From NCBI GenBank assembly GCA_022478985.1, contig JAKSZP010005595.1, positions 35,903 through 99,902 on the forward strand: DNA of 64,000 bases, written 5' to 3'. Positions within the stretch are counted from its first letter, which is position 1; each line of letters starts with the position of its first letter. A program made the position numbers and the translations under genes. The notes under the pieces were generated by a model. That model did no database searches and had not been told where the DNA came from. It saw only the letters and a list, made by a program, of their open reading frames with translations. Source of the stretch: Massospora cicadina. Lineage: Eukaryota; Entomophthoromycota; Entomophthoromycetes; Entomophthorales; Entomophthoraceae. Shown here piece after piece: positions 19,583-32,329 of this stretch.

Positions 19583-21860
19583 TGCGCTTTTATCATAAGA
19601 CTAGTTTTTAAATATGAATCCAGAGGGAACCCAGGTCACCATCAGCCTTGAAGCAAAGTACTCATATCCCATGGACAAAGATAATCCAGTTATTGACCAT
19701 TTCTAATTGAGCGGCTCTAATAGTTAAGTGATATAGATGTCTTTGGAAGATCGTCCAACTACTAGTGCGCTTGAATCTAATGCTTTGGTTTGAGTTACAA
19801 GTTTCTCATGCTCAAGTACAGTTTTATCTGAGTGGCTTCTGCATGGTACCGCCTGGGGCTAATGATGTGAATGAGGGCCTTTTTAATTGCCAAAAGCTAT
19901 AAGCATCAGAAGTCTATGTATGACAACTATCATATCATCCATGAGTTGACCATAAGCCAAATTATTAGACAACTCACCATCCAGAATCAAATGGTGGAAG
20001 TTGTAGCTCAATATGTGGAAAATTTGAACTGATAAGTACATTAAATCATAGCTCGTCAGCACATTGACATTAGTGGACTTGTTAAATTCATGTAGGCCCA
20101 GCAAAGAGACACTACTTTTTGTCCATTTGGACAACGCATTTTGGGACCTTTAATCCGTTGTGTTGGCTAATAAACAATAAACGCAAGAAGCCCATCAGTA
20201 TGTGAAAGAGCTTGCTGTTCAACTTAATGCTGATTTTTCAGACTTTTTTATTACCTTTTGAACTATTGTGGTGTAACCCCTCAATAGGTCTCTGATATAA
20301 CCCACCATTGTATGCAGTAGAGGACTATTTGAAAGTAGAGGTAGAGCGACATAAAAAGTCTGAATTGGACAATGGGTAGCTTTTAGGAAAACGTGGATGC
20401 GATTTATCAAAAAAAGATGAGTTAGGAAGCCACGTGGTAGAATATTGAGCTTTGAAAAGAGCAAAACTGGTTGATAAATGAATTAGCCATGGATGGGCTT
20501 GCTTATCATCACCACCTCAACATCTAAATATGGTTATATATAGAGCAACTTACTTTGAGATTGATATGAATCAGATCATTAACTCCTTACGGATTGACAT
20601 GAGAACTCAAGGACAGAAGGTGCAAGCCTTGGGAACAGAAATTTGAATTTAAAAGTGGACCTCCTAGCCACTAATAAGTAAAACGATCCTGTTGAGTATA
20701 TGATCCTGGAGGAAGACAGCAGATGTCAAGTACAATGGATCAGTTCAAAGTTGAAAAGAAACAGTGGTCTTTGTGAGTGCCGCCAGGAATGTCCTAGTAT
20801 CTTGTCTGTGGATTTATCAATGATCAAGAGACAATCAAACGAACCCAAAGGTGAAAGCAAAAGGGAGCTAATTACAAGGGAGGTTTCTAATTTTCTTACT
20901 TATGTTCCTGGTTTTATAAAGTCTGTTCTCATAAGTAATTAAATGAATCTCCAGCGGAGCATATTTACTCTATCATTCTTAAAACTCCTCTGTCTGGGAG
21001 TAGAAGATGTTCGCTAATTCCGCTCATGTAACGGTGACACCCTCCTCAAGAGCAAATCTAGCTGCTTCTGAACAATTCACACCTTCTATACAGTTACTCA
21101 AACATTATGAGGGTGATACACCGGCCCTTTGTCCCAATGGGTTATTGGCCACAAATGTACGTTCATCTGATTAATTTTCTAAAATATGATAAGCACGCAT
21201 ATGTATACAACTTTATCATCCTCTTGAAGATTAGCATGGCTGAAGCCCTGGTGAATGCTATGCTATCTATGGTCATGAATATGTTGGGAATTGAAAGAAA
21301 AAGGTTAGTGGTGCCTTAATTTCATAGGATGGGTGTCAATTACTCAATGGTAAAGTGTTGCTTATCAAAGAGTTCAGCAGAGCCAATAGGATGACTATCC
21401 AAAAGATAAATTTTTTCAATATCTGTCTCAATAAAAATGAGATAATGTAAGAAATCATGGAGCTATTTTAATTTATAGCTCAGATGTTATTTGGAGCTAA
21501 TATTATGGACGATTGTGATGCCCAGATCGCTCTCTGTCATGCTTGTGAGCCTTACAGAATTTTATAGTGTTAGAATTCCTGTTCTAAATGAGGATAACAA
21601 TATTAAACGTATAAGATATATTATCTTCAGTGATGCACCATCTATTTGGGATCCCCAACTAATTGTTTTTCAAAGCTTGCATACCATGGCCTCAAGCTCC
21701 CTTATAAAAAGAAGATTCACCTCCTAAATATGGCCGTTGTACCAGAAGAACAGAGAGTAACCAGGTTACTTGTCACTCATGTGGGAAACTGGGGCAACTA
21801 TGCTAATAGTTGCTTTAAATGGGGATCCAAGGCCTCATGTCATTCTATGAAATTTAAGAT
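19583..21860 (+). pseudogene. Gag with zinc knuckle (element E)
   Basis: The only diagnostic motif is at 21771-21813, where CHSCGKLG in one frame continues after a frameshift as NYANSC. Together these make a CCHC knuckle whose His is Asn. The upstream 2 kb has the expected gag length but many stops. Open pieces such as 20700-20942 and 21491-21867 fall in different frames. Gag would form the capsid and package element RNA. Confidence 0.55.
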
Positions 21861-23330
21861 CAATTAAAAGTTAGGAAAAGGCAGGGCGTAGAATTTTGTT
21901 TTTCTATATCTGCGTCCTCTAACAAGATCCCAGGTAAGTAACTTACTTAAAAATTTCCAACACTGAGACAGAAGGACGACGACGCTGCTCCTCCTTCAGC
22001 AGTCTGGGTGGCAGACAGTGTTAGCGTAGTGATGACCAACTGTTGGCAGATATTTTTTTAAAATAATGTGAGGCAGAAGATATATCAAAGCCTTTCGTGC
22101 AACTATTAGGAACACTTGGGCTTCCTGTCCCTTCTAGTGAAACCCCTAAGTTGATTGGGGTCCAAGGGGATGTAACCGCTGAAGCTTTGCGCGTCTATAG
22201 TCCCACCTTATATAATGAATGAAGAATAATTTAGGGCAAGCGGATAACTTTTACGTCCTCATAATAAACCCTAATGATAAATATTTTTTGGATTGTACAT
22301 ATATTAATATTAAGGTAAACAAGATTAAGTGCGTACTAATGTAAAGAGTGGAGAACCAATTAATATTGTGTCTACCCATTCGTTGAAAAATGGGTATTGC
22401 TTTAGAAATGGATCATTGGAATCTCTACGGTACCGCTGGCCCTCAGACTACCACCTATGGAGGTGCATATAGCGCGATAACTCTGCGGTTCAGTTCTTTA
22501 GTGATCACTGTACCTGTCATTGTTTTCCTTAATCATAACTACAATTTTCTAATTTAGACCTTTTTATGAAAGATTAGGGTAAAGGCCAACTCAAAGCAAA
22601 TACCGTGGAGTAGCTATGATGAACCCTTCTTTTATCTTACAACTGGAAGAGCGAGACCCCAGTGGATTAAAAAACAATTATATGTTAACCGTATGATTAA
22701 GAATGGAATAGTGCTGATTGGATATTATTGGCTCTAAACTCACACTAGACAATTACCTAATCAAATTTATTTAGTTTAACAATCTCCCAGTATGAGCTAA
22801 TCAGATCCATACCATTCTACCATGCCATTAAGTTATTGTGGGAACTATCATCAATTTACATATTTTATAAGGCCTATATGGTGTGATAGTTGCCCCCTTT
22901 GAGCGTTCACACTAAAATCTGTTGTTGTTCCTGGGCGTATCCTATTAGAACATGGCGAAATTCAGGTGCTTTTATCCAATATGAATCCTTATGCTGTGAA
23001 AATTAAGCGACATCAGACTGTTGCCTTCATTCATATTTTACCCGTAGAGAAGTATCCAACACTTTAGTTTTGGTACCTTAGAAGAACTTGGGGTTTAATG
23101 CACCAAATTTCAATTGATATGATTTCTTGAACCTAGGAAGCGCATTTCTGGATTAACTGAAGAGGAAAAAACAGAGCTTTAGCCTTAAGTGATAAGTATA
23201 GACAACTTTGGCTAAAGAAGAATATGATTTGGACTGAGCTTATGAGGTGTTACACCAAATTGACAAGGGACTTATGCTGGAAATTTGCCTCCATACAATC
23301 GGGTGCTCTAAGGTTGCAGATAAAGTATTT
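21861..23330 (+). pseudogene. Protease and linker to RT (element E)
   Basis: At about 22455-22545 the plus strand reads GGAYSAITLRFSSLVI and then VFLNHNYNFLI. This parallels GEYSALPLWFGSIVI / VLPNSN-DLLIG in element F, which is the C-terminal half of a retropepsin. The active-site DTG itself is not readable. From 22960 HGEIQVLLSNMNPYAVKIKR corresponds to the post-protease segment also seen in F (HGEIKGLLENLHNEPMRVRW). Stops throughout. Confidence 0.55.
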
Positions 23331-24100
23331 ACCAGTAAATTGATTAACTTGTGAAGAATGGAATGTTAGTACCAACTAAGTAACCTTATCCCCAGTTTTA
23401 GTTATCAAAACGATTGATGGATTAAACAATAAGTGGTAGACTACTGAAAACTTAATACAATCACTAAAAAGTTCTCTAAACGCTACACTATATCAATGTT
23501 GAATTATACCGGTTGAGCAGTGCACAATATTTCTCTGGTATGGATCTAATCTCCAGACACTGGCAGATTTAGCTTCCTAAGAAAGAATAGGAGGTGCGGT
23601 ATAAACCCTGAACAGGGTTTATACCAACATACAAGGATGCCGCAAGGGCTGTACAACGCCCCTAAGATGTTCCAGCTGCTATAGACAGCATTTTAAAAGA
23701 TATATATTTTTCCTGTGTGCTTGTGTATTAGAATGATTAATATGTTTTTTCCAGAACTTTTACAGAGTATCTGCAACTACTTAGAGGAGGTGTCCTTCAG
23801 TTAACCAAAGCTTACCTGAAAATCAAGCCTTATAAGTGTGATTTCTTCTGGGAGCAACTTGAGTACTGGGGTTTGTCATTGGCAAACAAGGCTTACAACC
23901 TCAATTTGCTAAATTTGAAGCAATTGTATATGTGTCCCGGACAACTAGTAAATGTGAGATTCAAGTTATCCTAGAAATGGCTGGCTTTTACCATCAGTTT
24001 GTAAAGTTCAAGTAAGATAGGTGAGCTGTTATCTTACTTTATAAGATGGGGGTTTTATTTTAATGGATGGCGGATGGACAACTAGCCTCCATTCATCTAA
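23331..24100 (+). pseudogene. Reverse transcriptase (element E), stop in catalytic box
   Basis: Plus-strand frames give LVKNGMLVPTK, YFSGMDLISRHWQI, ILKDIYFSCVLVY, TFTEYLQLLRGGVLQL and AYLKIKPYKCDFFWEQLEYWG, clear gypsy RT blocks. The YLDD box reads Tyr-stop-Asn-Asp (23726-23737). Frame breaks lie near 23600 and 23880. Confidence 0.8.
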
Positions 24101-24830
24101 GGCTATGCTTCACCCAAGCTCATGTTTAGTTTTACCCAAGCTTTAAAACTATTTATTCTTTAAAAAACGTCTAGGGAAGGATACCCCAATCGTAGAGTAT
24201 GGACCCTCTACCACTGCCTTCCGAGTTCAATCCTGGTAATGGTTTGGGTAGGGGATGATTTTGATTGTGTTGGTTTTGCGCACCAATGCCCTGAACTGAG
24301 ATAGCAAATAGCAAAGACGGCCCATGGAGTTCCTGGCCTATCATACGCCGCGCATGGAGGTTTTCCAGGTTTTATCCTCCTTTCCCATTTTCTTCACTTC
24401 CTTAATCAATGCAGTATTGTCCCCAGGTCAGCCCACCTCAGATAAAATTTAAAATTTAAAATGAACGTCTTGCTCACAGCGGTAGGGGAAGTGATGTCTC
24501 AACTAGATTCTGGTGGAATGGGCCACCCCATAGCTTACTTTAGTTGGATTTTGGATGTACATAAACTTCCTAAAGAGTAACGAAAAAGAGTGTTCAACTG
24601 TCATTTATTCTTGTAAACAAGAGCGCGTTTATATTCATGAGTTACACTTTATGGTGGTAATGGATCATTCATCACTCAGCTGGCTACAGAAAATTGAAAT
24701 AAATGAAAGGTCAACTGGCTGCTGGGCCTTGTAATTGCAAGCGTATTAATTTTATTCAGTATCCCCCAGGGGCCAAGCACCACGATGGAAATCCTGTCTT
24801 AGTTTCCAACAGTAGCTTTAACCAGCAATA
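24101..24830 (+). pseudogene. RNase H (element E), split by SINE-II
   Basis: Before the SINE the frame reads FTQALKLFIL. After it comes GGMGHPIAYFSWILDVHKLPKE and then HFMVVMDHSSLSWLQKIE, the gypsy RH blocks PIAYFSRxLxxxExxxxxxxxE and (T/M)DHxSLxWL. The second Asp/His block is partly intact (MDHSS). The TDAS block is lost at the SINE insertion point. Confidence 0.7.
24173..24463 (+). mobile_element. SINE-II copy 1 (tRNA-derived, 291 bp)
   Basis: The insert is flanked by AACGTCT (24166-24172 and 24464-24470) and splits the RNase H relic of E. The 5' part looks like a tRNA head with a strong B box GAGTTCAATCC (24223-24233) and a weak A box around GTAGAGTATGG (24192-24202). The body is shared with 58738-59025 (TGGTTT/GTGCACCAATGC, CCATGGRxTTCCTGGCCTA, CATGGAGGxTTTYCAG). 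The 3' end TTGTCCCCAGGTCAGCCCAC followed by CTCAGATAAA matches the LINE3 3' end at about 25 of 30 positions, then a short (AAATTT)n-like tail. Non-coding. Confidence 0.75.
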
Positions 24831-26180
24831 AGGATGTTAAAATGTTTGACAAATGATAATGAATCAATATGATAATGAACCTGTGGAGGTTCAACACAAG
24901 CTAGATAAACTGAGACAAAATACTTTTATTAAACACAGAAAACATTATGGAGTCATTGAAAAACAGGCCGTTGTGTTTCCTAGGACCTCATAATGGACTG
25001 ACTTATTTGTTGTGGCCCATAAGGTAATTAGCATGGGAGATTAAAGAGAATAATTATACAATTACAATCACAATTTTATTGGTATTCCATGTGTAAAAAT
25101 TAGGTTCTGGTTATTATCAGCCAATAACACCTATAAACTTATTACTTGCACAAATTCAGTTCTTGTGCAATTTGACTGCATCGTATTGTTGTTGATATAA
25201 TTGGTTGATAATAGCATGATGACTATTATTCATAGTTGAATGGAATTCTAGATCTCAGCCCTACGCTTGGCCAGTATTTTTACTCAAAATACTTGAGATG
25301 TCTCAAAATAGGGATTTGTTCCATCGTACTGTACAACTTGATCTTCTCTGAGATTCCCTGGTGACAATTTCTCCATTTTGACACACAGTCGGCACAATCA
25401 CCAATTTATTTCCTCTTCTTCTCTGGATCCCTGCTCAGATCCTTACTCTTTTCCTAAAAGAGTCTCCAAATTATCGCACACAGCTTATATCCCTGAGAAA
25501 GAATATAACTTGAAAGATGATAAAGTTTACTACTTATACTATATACTGGATAAAGACTTCATTTTTTATCAAAAGTGAAATATAAAGAATTTATAGTGGG
25601 TATTTGGTCATCTAAACCTCAGTTGACACCTCTTCAATGAAACAGCAGCCGTTGCCATTGAATCACCAATCCACGTCTCAGCATCGATGGTCTTCCCCAT
25701 CCTGGCTAGGATTCTGTCATTGGAAATCCTTGAGACCTCAAACAGAAAGAGTCAGAAATGTGTCCCTAACATTTTCCTCTCGATCCAAGTGAACCAACTA
25801 TATTTGGCAAGTGACTATCTTAGTTAATGTGACTTATTACCCATTAACGCAGATCACAAACCAACTGATCAATTTTTAGTTGCAGGTGGAATCACTCACC
25901 TCGCAACTTACTATTTACATTTTAATCAGTTGGTGATGAAACCCAACTGATCCCAATCAGTTCACCTGATAGATAATCACTATCAGATGCCCCTATTTTC
26001 TCAGCAACTCTTTGTGACGAGATCTTAAGCATTTATCCGGTTCAATCCCCAATAGATCTGACCAGGCGAACATCATAAGATCCCCTGAACATAGTTACTC
26101 ATTAATCAGGTCAACCGATTTCCAATTCACCTCACATTAGGGGATTATCCCCTAGCAATTCCCAGTAATCTAGCAGGATG
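24831..26180 (+). other. RH-IN spacer of E with about 1 kb unexplained sequence
   Basis: The first 200 bases give EVQHKLDKLRQNTF, a plausible spacer before the integrase zinc finger. From about 25090 to 26180 I see no integrase HxxxH half, no open frame above 66 codons and no known repeat. It is AT-rich with recurring CCAACTGATC words (about 25860, 25933 and 25948). The C-x2-C half resumes at about 26243, so roughly 1 kb was probably inserted here. Its identity is unknown. Confidence 0.35.
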
Positions 26181-27189
26181 TGAATATGGGCAAAAATCCC
26201 AACACCATGTCATTTGATGTTCACAAGATGCTTAACTGTTGTCAAAATTGTAAAATGAAAGCACATTATCAGAATAACACTCTTATCAGCTAGTTTAGCC
26301 TAACTTTCATGGCACAATATCTCCCTTGCCGTTATGGGACCTTTGTCCAAAACCTCTGGCCAGTTTAAATATATAGTTGTAGCTATAGATCACCTCGCCT
26401 AGTGGGTAAGGGGAAGTCGGTTAGAATCTTAGGACTACTACCACCATCAAATTTATTTTAAAAAGATAGCATTTATTGGCACGGATGTGCCCTATTTCTT
26501 TTGTCTGATGACCAACCTTAAATCCAAGATGATTACTAAGCTCAATGATTTAATGGTTATACGTGGAATACTATCTACGCTTTAACACCCTGAGACCAAT
26601 GGTACCATTGAGCGGGTGAATGGTATACTCGAAGGTATTATGCATAAGAGTCACTTTTAAGGCATCCATTTTTGATCAATTTCTGCCTTCCATTGTTTTT
26701 GCATATAACCTTGCTTAGCCCGGCCATAATGCGTTTCACAATTGCGTTACATCACTAGAAGCAACCAACGCTTCCATTACTTCTGTATTCCTGTGTATCA
26801 AATGAGATTATGGCCCAGTCAAAATCTTTATTGGCTTGCAAAAATCTTAATTCAGTTTCAAAGCTCAGCTTTTTCCAATGGGCTGACTTGGAAGATTCAG
26901 GCTTGATCCTGATATGACGAGGACTGCAGACTTTACCTACATTTGATGTAGGAGATCTAATCTGGTACCATGACAAACATGGTTTTTAAAGAACTAGAAG
27001 ATTAACATCTATTGGGAAAAGCCCTTTTGAGATCATAGAGTAGATAATATATGATTCCTATACTCTGAAGGATCCCACTAAGAGTAACTTGATTTTTCAT
27101 TTGCATGCTAAATTTCTGAAAACATATTCTTCGCAATGTGGCCCTTGGCCTTGTGCTTTAAAATTAAAATGAATCACTTTTTATTTGTT
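26181..27189 (+). pseudogene. Integrase (element E)
   Basis: CCQNCKMKAHYQN (about 26240-26280) is the C-x2-C part of the zinc-binding domain. Next come CRYGTFVQN-like and VAIDHLA pieces of the core, and ETNGTIERVN-like sequence at about 26590-26625. The C-terminal domain is well preserved: FDVGDLIWYHDKHGF, KSPFEIIE, YTLKDPTKS, HAKFLKTY. It is in several frames and ends just before the 3' LTR. Confidence 0.75.
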
Positions 27190-27963
27190 AACTAGTATTT
27201 GTTCAAGTGATGGTAAATGTTGCAGATGTTTGGCCAACCATCAGTTTATTCAATTTTTAGCTAATAATCATACTTTAGGATTTGTTGGATGGAGGATTTT
27301 GTATCTTTGGAAGTCCTGAGCGTGCGGCCACCAAATTCTTAAGGAGTCACCAAAGTTGTACTAAATTAATTTTGGTGGTTTTATTTTTGCGCATGAATCT
27401 ACATTTATAACGGTTGAATCCCATTACCACCTAGTGAAAGTCCATCTTCTCAATCTAGTACTTAAACTGGTTTCTTGGCCTTAACAGATTCGATCTGTTT
27501 CAACTACTTCTATCTTTATCCTCAATATGGTCTTTTTGCACTTGCATAAAATATTCAGCAGGATGATTTATTTTTGATATGCCATTTTCCAGAGTCTCTC
27601 TTGAAATTGGTTGATCAAGGCAAAATGAAAATACCCTGAGCTTTGGTGATTTGCTCTCAAACTTGATTGGATAATTACCCTCTAGTCACCATTGTTGAGT
27701 GCTACTTAGTATACAGGAAAGGCACCAATAGGAACGCTACTGGAATAAGCATATCTTAGCAGAATATCAATGTACAAAATCCTTTTTCCTTATATTGTTG
27801 AACGCAAGCTTCAGTAAAAAACAAACCCTTTCTGCGAGCTTGAAGTCATTATCAGTTTTTAATACTCTCTGTGCTTCTATTTTGCTTTTAAAGAAAGAAA
27901 CTTTTTGTTGGACAAGTTGTCCCTTTTTGTTATTATTGACAAGGTTGCTATCCTCTTACAGCG
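27190..27963 (+). repeat. 3' LTR of element E, first part
   Basis: It aligns with the 5' LTR from about 18590 to 19497 and lacks the SINE. It stops at ...CTTACAGCG, where element F begins. It continues after F at 34555. Confidence 0.7.
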
Positions 27964-28513
27964 TGCCAAGCTTCTGATATGACTGGATTATAAGTCCTGA
28001 ATAGCTAAGGCGGATTGGCGAGAATCCGCTGACCATGATGCTTATTTATGATTATTTGAGCGCCTTGATATGAGGCGATATTAGGTTATAAATGATAATA
28101 ATTGGATCGCCTCCAAATAAAGCAAAAAGGCAATGTCACCATTTGATATATTATTTAGATCACCTCAAACCAAGGCAATAGTTAATTTAAGAATACCATA
28201 CCAAAACTAATGAGATTACAGTGGAACCAAATAGTCTAAGACAAGGGAACAGTATTGTTCAAAGACCCTGATATATAAGTGAGATGAGCAATTGAAATGG
28301 AGGATTGTTAGTAGCTTTTTAGAGAGTGCAACGGCAAGGAACTGCTTTAATTATTAAATATATAAATTGTCATCAGGGCTATTGCAACAGATTTTATTAT
28401 ATTCAATTGTGTTCAGAGGACCAAAAATCCACACATTGTCTGTCAGTTGTTTGGCGGTTTCGACATGAGTGACCCTTACAGCATATCCTAACGGTATTGC
28501 CAAAAAATAATAG
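27964..28513 (+). repeat. 5' LTR of element F
   Basis: It begins TGCCAAGCTTCTGATATG and matches 34003-34554 throughout, e.g. GGCGAGAATYYKCYGACCGTGATG and AGAATACCATACCAAAAC. It ends at the PBS. The related LTR at 42048 is more diverged. Confidence 0.85.
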
Positions 28514-28530
28514 TGATGCTTACTACAGGG
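28514..28530 (+). promoter_or_regulatory. Primer-binding site of element F
   Basis: TGATGCTTACTACAGGG directly follows the LTR. TGG at the start has become TGA. Element H has the same site with TAG, so the ancestral form is most likely TGGTGCTTACTACAGGG. Confidence 0.65.
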
Positions 28531-28599
28531 GGCCCATTAATCAACAATTACCAATTATAAATTTTTAGACACTGGCCATGTCACATTGGGCCTGATTTA

Positions 28600-30060
28600 A
28601 TGGAAAATCTTCATGCCACACTGCAACAGCTGAATATCTGTAACTTAAACTTGTGTTAGACATGGTGCTTAAACAGGATGAGCTTCTTTGTGAGCGTAAT
28701 GACATTATGAACTAGCTTGATAGCACGCTTAGTCAAATATGAATTCATAGACAACAAAACAAGAAACTCGCTCATTGCTTGGATGACACCATTAATTGAC
28801 TGCATTGCACAGAGAAAAAATTGGATGTTACCATCATGCCCCCTCATTGGGAAGGAGATGAGCGACAAAGGGCTTCTCAGGGAGAAGTTTACAATGGTAT
28901 TATGACACTGGCATGAGCTACTTCCCTCAGGAGGGCAGATCTGGATATGGTTACAAATCAGAGAGCCAATTCCCCAAGTGAGAGAAGTACAGCCCACTGA
29001 AGAAGCCCACGCTACCTCTGAATTAGTGGACAAACTAACATCCGCTGAATCAGCTCCTCAGAGAGAGACCACTTAGGGATCTCGACCCATTCCTCAGAAT
29101 GCCCCAAAAGGTTTATGGTTATGATCGAGAGGAGGAGGTATGTATATTGAAAAGCTGCCTCCATTTAATTGCAATGGGAATATCTTTAGCTTCTTTAAAC
29201 GTTTTGAGTTTGCAGTGGAAGGCACCTATATTGGTGTAAAGCTAAGCTATTAATTTCATCCTTGGATGTTGGAAGTGCCAATCAAGTAACCTGCTACCTT
29301 CCAAGAAGCTCCGTTACATACCAAGAAGTAAAGGATATTGTGTTGCGGCTGTTCAGAGGTACCGCAAAGATGTCACAGAAGAAAGCGGAACTCTTGTCCA
29401 TGGGTTCCAATGTAATGAGACCCACTCTGCGTTTGCTGACTGATTCATAGTGAAAGCTTATGTGCTGAGAAGGGCAGGGCATTTAGCTGAAACTGATGTG
29501 TGTATTGCAATGACCTCTGTGGTGAAGCCATATGTGAGCTTTAATATGTAATTTCTTTTATATTGGATGATGACAAACCCTGCTCAAGGTTGTTCAGTTT
29601 CTGTGCAGAATATATGCTACATTCCCTCCAAAAAATACAGAGCAGAAACATACTGCCGAAATTTCCAGACAATTTTATTTGTGGGAATTCTCCCGTCCTG
29701 CCCATATCCTTCCTAGTAACCCCCAGCCTTATTATAATCACCCGCTTTGCCCTTTGTCAAGTTACTCACAGCCTTATTATAATCACCGCCTTGCCATCAG
29801 CTGAGTTACCCCCAGCAGTTTGACTTCCGCTCCAGCCCTGATTATGAAAGTTATAAGCAGCTCAAAAACCAGCCTGGTTCTAGTTATGCCTATTTTTAGC
29901 AATTTTCCTATTGATCTGGCCCAGGTTACGCAAATTATTAACAATCAAACTATTAGGCCAGCCCTTCTTATGAGAACCAAGGATGTGGTTCCTACGGGGT
30001 TAATTGCTTTGTATGTGGTCGTTATGGCAACCTTTTAATAATGTGCCAACCTGTCAAGTT
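28600..30060 (+). pseudogene. Gag (element F)
   Basis: A capsid-like region reads LPPFNCNGNIFSFFKRFEFA (about 29155-29215), then TYQEVKDIVLRLFRG in the 62-codon stretch 29262-29450. This resembles the retrotransposon gag domain (PxFxGxxxxxxxWLxxFE...YxxxRxxLxxxF). A tyrosine/proline-rich linker with QPYYNH repeats follows (29716-29830). The zinc knuckle at 30005-30046 reads CFVCGRYGNLLIMC, with Asn in place of the zinc-binding His. Frameshifted. Confidence 0.75.
29716..29803 (+). repeat. Two-unit tandem repeat in F gag linker
   Basis: Two units of about 44 bp share CAGCCTTATTATAATCACC (in about 29726-29744 and 29770-29788). A third partial start, AGTTACCCCCAGCAG, follows. They encode repeats of QPYYNH in the linker ahead of the zinc knuckle. 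Confidence 0.6.
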
Positions 30061-30519
30061 CACTATGTGCAGTAGGATCAATAATACTAGGGAAAAGATG
30101 GAGCGGAGTAAAAACTGATCTATCTACCTCCGTTATCCTCTCCAAAAAGTCCCACCTGAAACAAACTGTAGTATATCCAGCAAAAGTCCCTTAATATGAT
30201 GATGGGATTTTAAACCAGCAACCGGTTGGAAGAGTGAATGTAGTGATATAGGCGCAAGCCAAAGCCGCAGTGAATGAATGACTTCAGGAGCAATTGAAGC
30301 CGTATTCCTGTCAAATGTTCAGCCAAGCTTCTTCAGACAAGCTTTATCATGCCGCAGAGGTGCTAACCCTGAAAGATATAAACGTCATCCTCACAGTAGA
30401 TGCTATTGCCAAAGTATACCCCAGTTTTTGAAGGGATTATGAGTTTTCTTGGGATAAGAGATCCCTTAAATAATCATGTATTAAACAGTCAATATTCTTT
30501 ATATTCTGAGTGTAAATAC

Positions 30520-31400
30520 TGTGACATTTTTGTAGCAAAAAATTAAGTTCACACTATAATTGATACGTGCGCCCAAGCCAACATAGTATTCACCAAGTTG
30601 GTGTTGAAATTGACGTTAAAACCTGTTGTGGAACATCAAATGATGTACAGGACTGGTAGAGCGGAAATCACGGTCTCTGAGGGGGAGTACAGCGCGCTAC
30701 CTTTGTGGTTTGGGTCAATTGTCATTGTAGCTCCAGCAATAGTGCTACCCAACAGTAACTAAGACCTGCTAATTGGAATTGCTTTCCTGCGACACTTTAG
30801 TGCTGTAATTTATATGATGGAGGAGACTTTTAAAATTTTGGGGCAGCAGATCCCAATTTACTTTACCTCTAGAAGAGTGTAAAGGATCCGGTGCACATGG
30901 GGCATATCAGTCTTACATATAGTGTATGGTGATTCCAGTTTAATACCATTGATTAAAAAGCAAAACCTGGGCCCTTTCCCAACAGATATACGAATACCAA
31001 AGGCTTACTCTCCGAGCTTCTGGGCCTATCTATATCTCCTTCCAGATACCAAATATTAGTGAACACTGAGTTAGATGTGGAAGTGCCAGCCAGACTCTAT
31101 GGGGAGAGATTGGGCCCTATCAGCAAACATGGCTTGAGCCTCATGTGGCTCCAGTTATTATACTCCCTGGCCATGGGGAGATCAAGGGTTTGTTAGAAAA
31201 TCTCCATAACGAACCAATGCGTGTCCGTTGGAATCAAATAGTGGCGTATATACACTTTACCCCAGTTAATGAGATCCTTCAGGTCCAAAAGTATGTGTTT
31301 CTTGATAAATTTGGTCTTAACATCGAGTTGCAGCCCAGCATAATGACTTTGGCACTACGGGAGAATTTAATAGGGTTATTGGAAGAGTAAAAATACCAAG
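30520..31400 (+). pseudogene. Retropepsin-type protease and linker (element F)
   Basis: The sequence TIIDTCAQANIVFTKLVL is the protease active site with DTG changed to D-T-C (30562-30570). GEYSALPLWFGSIVI and DLLIGIAFLRHFSAVI follow, the C-terminal half with the conserved ILG-like strand. From 31145 HGEIKGLLENLHNEPMRVRW and the 81-codon open stretch to 31390 form the linker to RT. Confidence 0.78.
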
Positions 31401-31479
31401 CAATAGCTTTATTCCAGATGTATAAGGAAATTTTCACCATCAATGACCACGATTTTAGAGTGCGCTTAGGGAGTAGTAC

Positions 31480-32270
31480 ATTGATTTGACAATGGGGATC
31501 ATCTTCCCATTAGGTCACAGCTGATACACCAATTTAGGGCAGCTAAAAAGTTGTCACAGAGGAAATTGATAATTTGCTGGAGCAAGGGATGCTCAAACTA
31601 TCCAAGAGTCTATGGGCTTCGGCGATTATGATTGTAAAAAAGAATGACGGTACCAACTAGTGGTGATAGACTACTGGAAGCTCAAAAGTATTCCTAAGAA
31701 GGACTCATGTCTCTTGCCTTAGATCAATAATGTGTTGGATCGGTTAGGAGGAGATTGCTACTTCTCATCAATGGAACTGATATCAGGTCACTAGAAAATA
31801 AAGTTTCCGATGGTGGAACAGGAAAAATGCACCATTAACACGTCCAAGGTGCTTTTCCAGCTAACCTATAAGCCACAAGGGCTGTGTAATGGCCCTGCTA
31901 TGTTCCAACGAGCCAAGGATGCTATCCTCGGTGACCTGAAGCTGTCATGCATCTTCATATACCTTAACAATATCACTGTTTTTTCTGAACCTTTTCTGAG
32001 CACATTGGTCATCTAGAAGCATTCTTCCGCCAACCCACTGAGGCAAACATCAAGATTAAGCCTCATAAGTGTAACTTCTTCAAGGATCAGTTGGAATACC
32101 TGGGGTTTGTTGTAGACTCTAAGGGGCTGAATTCACAGCTGGCTAAGGTGAAGACCATCCAAAAAATGACTACACCAAACAGTAAGTGTGACATACAGGT
32201 ATTTTTGGGAAAGGTCGGCTACTACTGGTGATTCATCCCTAACTTCAGCTATAGAGGGGACCGCTATTTG
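31480..32270 (+). pseudogene. Reverse transcriptase (element F), YLNN
   Basis: Recognisable blocks are EIDNLLEQGMLKLSKSLWAS, IVKKNDGT, YSPKKDS-like, YFSSMELISGH, KPQGLCNGPAMFQRAKDAIL, GDLKLSCIFIYLNN and IKIKPHKCNFFKDQLEYLGF. The catalytic YLDD is YLNN (31960-31971), with both metal-binding Asp residues replaced by Asn. The final piece GKVGYYW is the FLGxxxYYRxFI motif. Stops and frame breaks. Confidence 0.88.
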
Positions 32271-32329
32271 AGTTTTTAAAAAAGATGTCATGTTTGAATA
32301 GTGGGGATGCCATCAATGCTCCTTTGGCA

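Noticed and set aside
29716..29803. CRISPR-like array
   Set aside because: Only two units of a coding tandem repeat in gag, with no spacers.
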